A stretch of 13,240 nucleotides of DNA from Bacteroidales bacterium (GTDB taxonomy: Bacteria > Bacteroidota > Bacteroidia > Bacteroidales > VadinHA17), in contig JAKEGI010000080.1 in the NCBI GenBank assembly GCA_022615595.1, positions 1 to 13,240 on the forward strand, written 5' to 3'. A program made the position numbers and the translations under genes. Of the stretch, positions 7,320-13,240 are shown in pieces (position 1 is the first letter of the stretch; every line of letters starts with the position of its first letter). The notes beneath the pieces were generated by a model. That model made no database searches, was not told the origin of the DNA, and saw only the letters and a list, made by a program, of their open reading frames with translations.

Positions 7320-8108
7320 ATGCATGATAGGCACAAAGACAGGGAAAGGTATTTCAGGGAGCAGGCACAGACAACAGCCAGACACGTCATACCCTTCATA
7401 AACAGCATATTACGGATAAATGAAGATATATCAGTGCTTGAGATCGGATGCGGTGAGGGAGGGAATCTGCTGCCATTTCTCTATGCAGGATGCAAAAGAA
7501 TAACCGGCATTGACATTTCCGGAGGGAAAATATCCAATGCCCGTAGCTTTTACTCCTCCATCGCCGGTGGTGACAAGGTCGAATTCATTGCAGCCGACAT
7601 CTATGATGCTGCATCAACAGGCAGATTTGATCTCGTGATGATGCGCGACGTCCTTGAGCACATACATGATCAGAAGAGGTTCCTTGGGTTCGTTAAACTC
7701 TTTCTTGCCCAGGGAGGAGTACTGTTTATCGGTTTCCCACCCTGGAACAATCCATTCGGAGGGCATCAGCAGATGTGTGAAAGCAGGATACTCTCGAAGC
7801 TGCCATGGTTCCATCTGCTCCCGAAGGCTATATACAGCGGCATCCTGAAGATGTTCGGGGAGAGTGATGCCAGGATTGAAGGTCTGCTTGAGATCAAAGA
7901 GACCGGGATAAACCTCGGATGGTTTGAAAGAACAATAAAACAAGAGGGATTTCTTATTCTTAAAAAATCCCTCTGGTTCATCAACCCTAATTTTGAAATC
8001 AAGTTCGGGCTCCGTCCCCGGCGCCTGCCTCAGTTGCCGGGATCAATACCCTTCCTGCGGAACTTTATTACAACCACTGGTTACTATATTATTTCAGTGC
8101 CTCTTTAA
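7320..8108 (+). CDS. Class I SAM-dependent methyltransferase
   Basis: A 262-residue Rossmann-fold methyltransferase. Motif I VLEIGCGEGGNL (residues 39-50) forms the SAM-binding glycine loop. GIDIS (63-67) supplies the acidic residue that binds the ribose. AADIYD (91-96) and the RDVLEHIHD stretch (109-117) match the Methyltransf_11/23 group. The C-terminal half contains FPPWNNPFGGHQ (138-149) and ends in a hydrophobic ITTTGYYIISVPL, a layout I associate with Bacteroidota methyltransferases near cell-surface or small-molecule modification genes. The substrate cannot be inferred here, because the neighbours (an SPFH operon and a peptidase) do not point to a pathway. The ATG at 7320 is the only reasonable in-frame start before motif I. 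The gene is divergent from the SPFH operon and converges with the M2 peptidase gene (11-bp gap). Confidence 0.9.
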   Translation: MHDRHKDRERYFREQAQTTARHVIPFINSILRINEDISVLEIGCGEGGNLLPFLYAGCKRITGIDISGGKISNARSFYSSIAGGDKVEFIAADIYDAASTGRFDLVMMRDVLEHIHDQKRFLGFVKLFLAQGGVLFIGFPPWNNPFGGHQQMCESRILSKLPWFHLLPKAIYSGILKMFGESDARIEGLLEIKETGINLGWFERTIKQEGFLILKKSLWFINPNFEIKFGLRPRRLPQLPGSIPFLRNFITTTGYYIISVPL

Positions 8109-8119
8109 CCGGTAATTGG

Positions 8120-9787
8120 TTACTGAACAAACTGCATTGCGTAATATTTTGCAGTAAGCTTTTCGCCAGTTGCTTTTTCAATCATTTCATTCCATTGAAA
8201 TCTTGCCCCGGGCATAAATACGTTATTCCTGAAATAATCACCCACTGCTTTGTCTCCGACAAGTGAGCTGCCGGTCAGCACATCCGACCCGATATGGGCA
8301 TAGAACTGTGAAGCCAGAAGCTCTCCCAGCAGATAATTATGATAGTAGCACGGATAAAGAGCCACATGAATCTTCGTTGCCCAGTCTGGCATATTGCGAC
8401 CCTCAGGCTTCTTTACCATCTGGTATTTTTCAACGGTATCCCACCAAAGCTGGTTAAGGTCCTGGTCAGGATTCTCATACATTGCTTTTTCAAAGCGATA
8501 CATTACCTGGGCCCAGCGGCTGAATACCAGTTGCTGAAGGCGCAGCGCCTTTGCGCTCTCACCTGCTATCCTGTCACGTTCATTTTCGTCGATAAGCTTC
8601 ATATCACACATCCATTGCGGATCAGTTGCCAGCCTGCCGAAGAAATTAGCGATGGCCTCTGTCGTGAAAGTGTGTGCGGCATCGCGCAGCGTGAACGGCA
8701 GGGTAATATCATTATAGTAAGAATATACTCCATGACCGAGTTCATGAAGGATGGTGTTCATCCAGTATGAATCGGGCTTTATGTTATTGAGTGTCCTCAC
8801 ATCACCTGCTCTGTCGATGTCAGTGCAGAATGCATGCTGGTTCTTTCCCGGTTTCTCATACAGGTCGCTCTTTGCCAGTATCGCATCAACCGGAAGACCA
8901 ATGCCGGCATAAAAGTCAGTGACCAGTTTAACCGGATCATTATTTGCATAATAGCTGTCAAAGTCTACAGTGTATATCTCAGGAGCCTCCTGAAAGTACC
9001 TGTTCTGGTAGTGCCATGGCTGCAGTTCCGTGACCGCTATCCCGTAACGCTTTGCAAAATATGTGTCAATATCTCCTTTGAGCTGAATAAAATTATCGCG
9101 GGTGAGACTGTCAAGCTCATCAAAGATCTTCGTCACATCCTCAGGCTTCTGTCCTGAAAGCTCGAGGCTCATCCTGTGATAGTTGTCAAATCCAAGCTCC
9201 TGTGCAATCTTGTTGCGATGCTTCACGAGATTGATGACCTCTTCCGCAACAACCGGGCCTATCATCTTATGCCCCTCCCAGGCTGCCTGCAACTCTTTGC
9301 TGTTCTTTGAATTACGAAGAATATCTTCCACCTCGTTGTCTGACAACTGCCTGTTTTCGACTGTTGCCCTGAAGTTTGAATACTTCTTGTTGATAGCAGT
9401 CTCCATCCTGATCTGCTCGGAGATGAGGCTGGTATCTATCTGGCCCTGGAGATAGTAATTATAAATCAGCTCAAGCTGCCTGGCGAGGAGCGGATCCTTT
9501 ACCATACCCGACTCTTTCAACTCCTTCAGTTCGGCGAAAGCCACAGGATCAACAAAGAAGCTCACATAATCTATTGTTGCCTTCTCACTTCGTGCCCATG
9601 CCTCATCGGTGCCGCTTATGTTTGCCTCCCACGATGCCAGGGAGTTCTCCCTGTAAAGGGGTATTATTTTCGTTTCATATGCGGAGATAAACTCCTTCAT
9701 CCGGTTTTCCATTTCTTCCTGCTTTGAGGTACAAGACCACAACATGGTTAACAGTACAATAAAATAAATCGGTAATCTTTTCATCAT
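8120..9787 (-). CDS. M2-family (ACE-like) zinc metallopeptidase, lipoprotein
   Basis: A 555-residue gluzincin peptidase. The zinc site is HELGH (H348, E349, H352) with a third ligand, Glu377, in TTEAIANFFG. Residues 474-485 (IH followed by Tyr481/482/485) align with the substrate- and transition-state-binding His and Tyr pair of angiotensin-converting enzyme. This points to family M2 (dipeptidyl carboxypeptidases) rather than M3, though the H352-to-E377 spacing is one residue longer than in human ACE. The N-terminus is a lipoprotein signal: MMKR, a hydrophobic core and lipobox LWSC with the lipidated Cys19. SKQEEMEN follows, so the protein is anchored in the envelope and the acidic residues after the cysteine make surface export conceivable. 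Expected activity is release of C-terminal dipeptides from peptides in the periplasm or outside. It is monocistronic by layout. Confidence 0.93.
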   Translation of the reverse strand: MMKRLPIYFIVLLTMLWSCTSKQEEMENRMKEFISAYETKIIPLYRENSLASWEANISGTDEAWARSEKATIDYVSFFVDPVAFAELKELKESGMVKDPLLARQLELIYNYYLQGQIDTSLISEQIRMETAINKKYSNFRATVENRQLSDNEVEDILRNSKNSKELQAAWEGHKMIGPVVAEEVINLVKHRNKIAQELGFDNYHRMSLELSGQKPEDVTKIFDELDSLTRDNFIQLKGDIDTYFAKRYGIAVTELQPWHYQNRYFQEAPEIYTVDFDSYYANNDPVKLVTDFYAGIGLPVDAILAKSDLYEKPGKNQHAFCTDIDRAGDVRTLNNIKPDSYWMNTILHELGHGVYSYYNDITLPFTLRDAAHTFTTEAIANFFGRLATDPQWMCDMKLIDENERDRIAGESAKALRLQQLVFSRWAQVMYRFEKAMYENPDQDLNQLWWDTVEKYQMVKKPEGRNMPDWATKIHVALYPCYYHNYLLGELLASQFYAHIGSDVLTGSSLVGDKAVGDYFRNNVFMPGARFQWNEMIEKATGEKLTAKYYAMQFVQ

Positions 9788-9804
9788 TCATGTTTTGGAT
9801 ATTG

Positions 9805-9812
9805 CGAAGGTA
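9805..9812 (-). promoter_or_regulatory. Possible -7 box for the M2 peptidase gene
   Basis: The minus strand reads TACCTTCG, one mismatch from TAnnTTTG, about 18 bases upstream of the ATG at 9787. No clear -33 TTTG is seen. The position is right for a Bacteroidota promoter, but the match is imperfect. Confidence 0.28.
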
Positions 9813-9831
9813 GAAAAAATGGAACAGATAA

Positions 9832-9851
9832 AAGGTGATGGCCTGCACCTT
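9832..9851 (-). terminator. Possible weak terminator after the sigma-factor operon
   Basis: On the minus strand AAGGTG and CACCTT form a 6-bp stem around an 8-base loop, and the 3' arm runs straight into TTAT, giving a short T tract. It lies about 100 bases after the stop of the 68-residue ORF and just before the M2 peptidase promoter, a sensible place to end the sigma transcript. The stem is short and the T tract poor, so this is tentative. Confidence 0.28.
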
Positions 9852-9880
9852 CTGTGAACATACGAAATATGCACATCCAC

Positions 9881-9910
9881 TTGAGGTAAAACATTGGATT
9901 TGAACCTCAA
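9881..9910. repeat. Inverted repeat TTGAGGT-N16-ACCTCAA
   Basis: A perfect 7-bp inverted repeat (9881-9887 and 9904-9910) with a 16-base spacer in the 161-bp gap between the 68-residue ORF and the M2 peptidase gene. There is no T tract on either side, so it does not look like an intrinsic terminator. It could be a protein-binding site, an RNA hairpin in the 3' untranslated region, or chance. Confidence 0.3.
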
Positions 9911-9948
9911 AGGAACAGGAAGACAAGAGAAGCAATAAAAAGGATACC

Positions 9949-10155
9949 TCAGTGTACCCTGGTAGCCTGGTGTATCTTCTCAAACAAACCTGCTATCACA
10001 TTTTCTTCAGGCTGAAGATCAGGATATGGCAGAATGGCCTTCAGTTCATGATCTATGCCAAAAGCATCTGCCACCAGGTCAGTGGTGAAGGTATCAATTT
10101 GGCTGTAAGAGAGTAATTGGGTAGAAATATTATCCATAGGCGTTGTTGTTCTCAT
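9949..10155 (-). CDS. Small unknown protein downstream of the sigma factor
   Basis: A 68-residue soluble, mildly acidic ORF that starts 35 bp after the sigma factor stop on the same strand, so probably co-transcribed. It has no signal peptide, transmembrane segment, cysteine pair or motif that I recognise. The sequence has reasonable protein character: an N-terminal amphipathic segment, then ILPYPDLQPEENVIAGLFEKIH, which reads as a loop followed by a helix. The ATG at 10155 is taken as the start; a second in-frame ATG at 10137 (MDNISTQ) is equally possible. An AAGGAG lies about 17 bases before the first ATG, too far for ideal spacing. The location suggests a modulator of the sigma factor, but it lacks the membrane helix of typical FecR-like anti-sigma factors. 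That role is a guess. Confidence 0.62.
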   Translation of the reverse strand: MRTTTPMDNISTQLLSYSQIDTFTTDLVADAFGIDHELKAILPYPDLQPEENVIAGLFEKIHQATRVH

Positions 10156-10190
10156 AAGAGAAAAACGCCCTTCTCCTTACAAAAATTGTC

Positions 10191-10778
10191 TCAGCTGATT
10201 GAAAGAGTGATATTTTTTTCTTCCATCAGCTTGCGCATGTTTATGAGGGCATAACGCATGCGCCCCAGGGCGGTGTTGATGCTCACACCTGTCATGTCAG
10301 CTATCTCCTTGAAGCTCATACCGGCATAATGACGCATAATCACCACCTCACGCTGATCCTCAGGCAACTCGCTGACGAGACGCCGCACGTCACGAAGAAC
10401 CTGCCTCCGAACCATCACATCCTCAATATTCTCATCCGCAAGCCTGCGTGAATTGAAAAGATCGCTTTCATAATCGTCGTTCAGCACAATGCCCATCTGT
10501 TTTTCATGCCTGAAATGGTCAATGATGAGGTTGTGGGCAATACGCATCACCCATGACAGGAACCTGCCGTCATCCTGGTAGCGACCTGCGCGGATAGACT
10601 GAACAACCTTCAGGAAGGTATCCTGAAAGATGTCATCTGCCAGGTCACGACTGCGGATGTAAAGGCTGATATAGGAATAAACCTTGTTCTTGTGCCGAAG
10701 GATAAGAAGCTCGATGCTCCTTTCATTACCGTTCATGAAACTGGTTATCAGTTCATAATCGGTCTTTGTACTCTTCAT
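10191..10778 (-). CDS. ECF-type sigma-70 family RNA polymerase sigma factor
   Basis: A 195-residue group IV sigma factor containing only regions 2 and 4. Region 2 spans about residues 22-92, with DLADDIFQDTFLKVVQ (45-60) for core binding and FLSWVMRIAHNLIIDHFR (73-90) for -10 recognition and melting. A variable acidic linker (about 95-120) is followed by region 4 (about 130-184), with LPEDQREVVIMRHYAGMSFKEIA (138-160) and the DNA-reading helix SINTALGRMRYAL (166-178). It therefore directs RNA polymerase to its own promoter set. No FecR-like transmembrane anti-sigma factor or SusC/TonB receptor is adjacent, so it is not a typical nutrient-uptake ECF sigma. Instead it is followed by a 68-residue unknown protein and is divergent from uvrA. 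No strong TAnnTTTG box is visible upstream, so it may depend on another sigma factor or on itself. Confidence 0.95.
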   Translation of the reverse strand: MKSTKTDYELITSFMNGNERSIELLILRHKNKVYSYISLYIRSRDLADDIFQDTFLKVVQSIRAGRYQDDGRFLSWVMRIAHNLIIDHFRHEKQMGIVLNDDYESDLFNSRRLADENIEDVMVRRQVLRDVRRLVSELPEDQREVVIMRHYAGMSFKEIADMTGVSINTALGRMRYALINMRKLMEEKNITLSIS

Positions 10779-10914
10779 AACTCTTACTTTTTGGTCAAGA
10801 GTAGAATTGTGCTATAGGCTATCCTCCGTTAATTTGGTTAATCCCGACACAAAGAAAACAAAAATTCTTTATTTCAAAATGATTAATTTTGGCTTTTTCT
10901 TTAAATAAGCTTGA
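10779..10914. promoter_or_regulatory. Divergent intergenic region between sigma factor and uvrA
   Basis: 136 bp, very AT-rich on the uvrA side, serving both divergent genes. The only good housekeeping promoter match is on the uvrA side. For the sigma gene I see a minus-strand TTTG followed about 18 bases later by TAACGGAG, a poor -7 match. I see no SOS/LexA-like palindrome. Confidence 0.5.
10884..10891 (+). promoter_or_regulatory. Putative -7 box for uvrA
   Basis: TAATTTTG is a full match to TAnnTTTG and ends 23 bases before the uvrA ATG, giving a leader of roughly 17 nucleotides. No convincing -33 TTTG is present at the usual distance. Confidence 0.38.
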
Positions 10915-13240
10915 ATGAGGGGTAAAATTGAGATAAAAGGAGCGCGTGTTCACAACCTGAAAGACATTACCCTTGAGATTCCGAGAGACAGGCTTATTGT
11001 GATCACAGGAGTATCCGGATCAGGCAAGTCATCACTGGCGTTTGATACAATATATGCCGAGGGACAGCGCCGATATGTCGAGAGTCTCTCCTCATACGCA
11101 AGGCAGTTCCTGGGCCGGATGAACAAGCCTGATGTCGACTTCATAAATGGCATCCCTCCCGCCATAGCAATAGAACAGAAAGTAAACACGAGGAACCCGA
11201 GGTCAACCGTAGGCACTTCCACCGAGATACACGACTATCTCAGGCTGCTCTGGGCAAGGGTCGGACATACTATCTCCCCCGTTTCCGGTCGCGAAGTACG
11301 AAAGCATACGGTTGACGATGTCGTGAACTATATTGCCACCCTCACTGAAGGCACACTGGTGGTCCTGACGGCTCCTCTTACTGTTCCTGAGAATGTTGAA
11401 ACCTCAGAGTTCATCGAATTTCTTATCAGGCAGGGATTTTTCCGGATAAGCACGGAGAAGGGCATCGTCAGGCTGGATGATCCTGGCGCCACGGAACTGG
11501 TGAAGAATGCACCGGTAGTTGAAATAATTATTGACAGGCTGTCAGCGGGAAGGTCTCCTGAGGAGATGAGCCGTGCAGCCGACTCAGTGCAGACTGCCTT
11601 CCTGACCGGAAGAGGTCATATAACGCTGACTGTCACTGATGAAGAAACATCACAGACAGTAAGGTTCTCGGAAAAATTTGAGGAGGATGGCATCACCTTT
11701 GAAGAGCCCACGGAGCATCTGTTCAGTTTTAACTCACCACTGGGCGCCTGTCCTCTCTGTGAAGGCTACGGGAAAGTGATAGGCATAGATGAGAATCTCG
11801 TCATACCTGATGAGAATCTTTCGGTATATGATGACGCCATTGCATGCTGGCGGGGTGAGACGATGAAGCAGTGGAAGGAGAAGCTGGTCTTCAGCGCCGG
11901 CAAGTTTGACTTTCCTATACATAAACCATGGCACAAGCTCACTCCCGATCAGAAGGCACTCGTATGGAGCGGCAACAGGTATTTCTTCGGCCTGAACCAG
12001 TTCTTTGAACACCTTGAAGAGAAAAAATACAAGATACAGTACAGGGTCATGCTCAGCCGCTACAGGGGTAAGCGCATCTGCCCCGAATGCGGAGGAGAGA
12101 GACTGAGAAAAGAGGCAGGATGGGTAAAGGTAGGCGGAAAATCGATTAGTGAGATATCCTCCCTGCCTGTAAGGGAGGCTTATGACTTCTTCAGGAAGCT
12201 GACGCTTAACGGTGAAGAGAGAGATATTGCAGTGCGACTGCTGAAGGAGATAGAGCAGAGACTTGGGTTCCTTGTCAATGTTGGTCTCTCCTACCTTACA
12301 CTTGACAGGCTGTCAAACACCCTTTCAGGAGGCGAGTCACAGCGCATCAACCTCGCAACCTCACTGGGCAGCAGCCTGGTAGGATCGCTCTATATACTTG
12401 ACGAGCCGAGCATAGGCCTTCATCCCAGTGACACCAATCTTCTTGTGAGCGTTCTGAAGGAACTGCGCGACCAGGGAAACACAGTGATCGTTGTTGAACA
12501 TGAGGAGGAGATAATAAGGGCTGCCGATGAGATAATAGACATGGGACCGGGTGCCGGTACTCACGGCGGAGAGATTGTTTACCAGGGGGGCGTCGACTTC
12601 AGCGAGAAGAACAAGTCACTTACGGCGGCCTATATGACAGGTGCCCTTAAGATTGAAGAGCCTGACAGGCGGAGACGGTGGAACAGTTTTATCAGCATCA
12701 CCGGTGCCAGGGAGAACAATCTGAAGGAGATCAGTGTAAAGTTCCCCCTGCATACAATTACTGCAGTGACAGGCGTGAGCGGCTCGGGAAAGAGCACCCT
12801 TGTGCACAATATTCTTTTCAGCGCTCTCTACAGCAGGCTGGGCGGTACAAATATTAAGCCCGGTCGCTTTTCAGAGATAGCCGGTGATGTCAGCAGTATC
12901 ACTGCCATCGAGCTTATAGACCAGAATCCCATTGGCAAATCAAGCCGGTCAAACCCGGTCACCTATCTGAAGGCCTTTGACGATATCCGGAAACTTTTCG
13001 CCGAGCAGCAGGCATCGGTTCAATATGGTTTCAAGCCTGCCCACTTCTCTTTCAATGTTGAGGGAGGGCGCTGCGAAGAATGCCAGGGAGAAGGCCTGAT
13101 ACGCGTCGAGATGCAGTTTATGGCTGACGTCGAGCTTACTTGCGAGGCATGCAAGGGTATGCGGTTCAAGCGTGATATCCTTGATGTCAGGTTCAGAGGC
13201 AGGAACATTTATGATGTGCTCGAGATGACAATAGACGAGG
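10915..13240 (+). CDS. uvrA: Excinuclease ABC subunit A (3' end beyond window)
   Basis: 775 codons of UvrA, the ABC-type ATPase that dimerises, scans DNA for damage and loads UvrB in nucleotide excision repair. An in-frame TGA directly precedes the ATG at 10915, which fixes the start, and the frame is open to the window edge. NBD1 has Walker A GVSGSGKS (32-39), signature LSGGES (470-475), Walker B LYILDEPSIGLH (492-503) and the H-loop VVEHE (526-530). NBD2 has Walker A GVSGSGKS (620-627). Zinc-binding cysteines are seen at 279/282 and 389/392, and as CxxC-x19-CxxC at 720-746. The N-terminal CxxC half of the first zinc module, present in E. coli UvrA, is replaced by a cysteine-free EEDGITFEEPTEHL-type segment, a variant I remember from other Bacteroidota. 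Missing beyond the edge are the NBD2 signature and Walker B, about 160 residues given a usual length of 930-950. Confidence 0.97.
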   Translation, partial: MRGKIEIKGARVHNLKDITLEIPRDRLIVITGVSGSGKSSLAFDTIYAEGQRRYVESLSSYARQFLGRMNKPDVDFINGIPPAIAIEQKVNTRNPRSTVGTSTEIHDYLRLLWARVGHTISPVSGREVRKHTVDDVVNYIATLTEGTLVVLTAPLTVPENVETSEFIEFLIRQGFFRISTEKGIVRLDDPGATELVKNAPVVEIIIDRLSAGRSPEEMSRAADSVQTAFLTGRGHITLTVTDEETSQTVRFSEKFEEDGITFEEPTEHLFSFNSPLGACPLCEGYGKVIGIDENLVIPDENLSVYDDAIACWRGETMKQWKEKLVFSAGKFDFPIHKPWHKLTPDQKALVWSGNRYFFGLNQFFEHLEEKKYKIQYRVMLSRYRGKRICPECGGERLRKEAGWVKVGGKSISEISSLPVREAYDFFRKLTLNGEERDIAVRLLKEIEQRLGFLVNVGLSYLTLDRLSNTLSGGESQRINLATSLGSSLVGSLYILDEPSIGLHPSDTNLLVSVLKELRDQGNTVIVVEHEEEIIRAADEIIDMGPGAGTHGGEIVYQGGVDFSEKNKSLTAAYMTGALKIEEPDRRRRWNSFISITGARENNLKEISVKFPLHTITAVTGVSGSGKSTLVHNILFSALYSRLGGTNIKPGRFSEIAGDVSSITAIELIDQNPIGKSSRSNPVTYLKAFDDIRKLFAEQQASVQYGFKPAHFSFNVEGGRCEECQGEGLIRVEMQFMADVELTCEACKGMRFKRDILDVRFRGRNIYDVLEMTIDE

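Noticed and set aside
8339..8770. 143-residue plus-strand ORF inside the M2 peptidase gene
   Set aside because: It lies antisense to a well-supported gene with intact catalytic motifs, and its translation resembles no known domain.
9895..9912. Minus-strand GGTTCAAATCC, resembling a tRNA T-loop
   Set aside because: The flanks do not form the 5-bp T stem, and no acceptor, D or anticodon arms can be laid out around it. Not a tRNA or convincing remnant.
9675..9983. 102-residue minus-strand ORF across the gap between the M2 peptidase gene and the 68-residue ORF
   Set aside because: It overlaps the peptidase signal-peptide region and the end of the small ORF in another frame, and its composition (many Ser, Phe, Leu and Cys runs) looks non-coding.
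10151..10175. GAGAA...TTCTC inverted repeat between the sigma factor and the small ORF
   Set aside because: The stem is only 5 bp and there is no T tract, so it is unlikely to stop transcription or regulate anything on this evidence.
1..13240. Mobile element, prophage, CRISPR array or defence island
   Set aside because: There is no transposase, integrase, phage gene, spaced direct-repeat array or terminal inverted repeats, and composition is even across the window.

Overview
The window looks like ordinary chromosome from a member of the Bacteroidota, most likely a Bacteroidales- or Marinilabiliales-type bacterium. The signs are a Bacteroidota-style TpiA C-terminus, a UvrA of the type usual in that phylum (a half-missing first zinc module), a lipoprotein signal ending in LWSC, very weak Shine-Dalgarno sequences, and several upstream matches to the phylum's -7 promoter element TAnnTTTG. 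Base composition and codon use look even across the window. I see no insertion sequence, prophage, CRISPR array, rRNA or tRNA. All calls were made by reading the sequence, without database searches.

Layout, left to right. (1) The 3' end of tpiA (plus strand) is followed 43 bp later by a 1497-residue secreted protein that I cannot assign to a family. (2) It converges, with a 2-bp gap, on a small YfcE/MJ0936-type metallophosphoesterase (minus). (3) That gene is divergent from rsmE, the 16S rRNA m3U1498 methyltransferase (plus). Two TAnnTTTG boxes pointing in opposite directions lie side by side between them. (4) rsmE converges on a tight three-gene minus-strand operon: a membrane SPFH/band-7 protein, an Arc-like ribbon-helix-helix DNA-binding protein and a small zinc-ribbon protein. 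A repeated ATGATAT element at the operon's predicted transcription start is a plausible operator for the Arc-like protein. (5) A class I SAM-dependent methyltransferase (plus) converges on (6) an M2-family (ACE-like) zinc metallopeptidase lipoprotein (minus). (7) Further right, still on the minus strand, lies an ECF-type sigma factor followed by a 68-residue unknown protein. (8) Divergent from the sigma factor is uvrA (plus), which runs off the right edge after 775 codons.

Most genes are housekeeping: glycolysis, rRNA modification and nucleotide excision repair. The parts least explained by known biology are the giant secreted protein next to tpiA, the SPFH/Arc/zinc-ribbon operon with its possible autoregulatory site, and the small protein paired with the sigma factor. 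I did not find strong evidence for a wholly new defence or mobile system.
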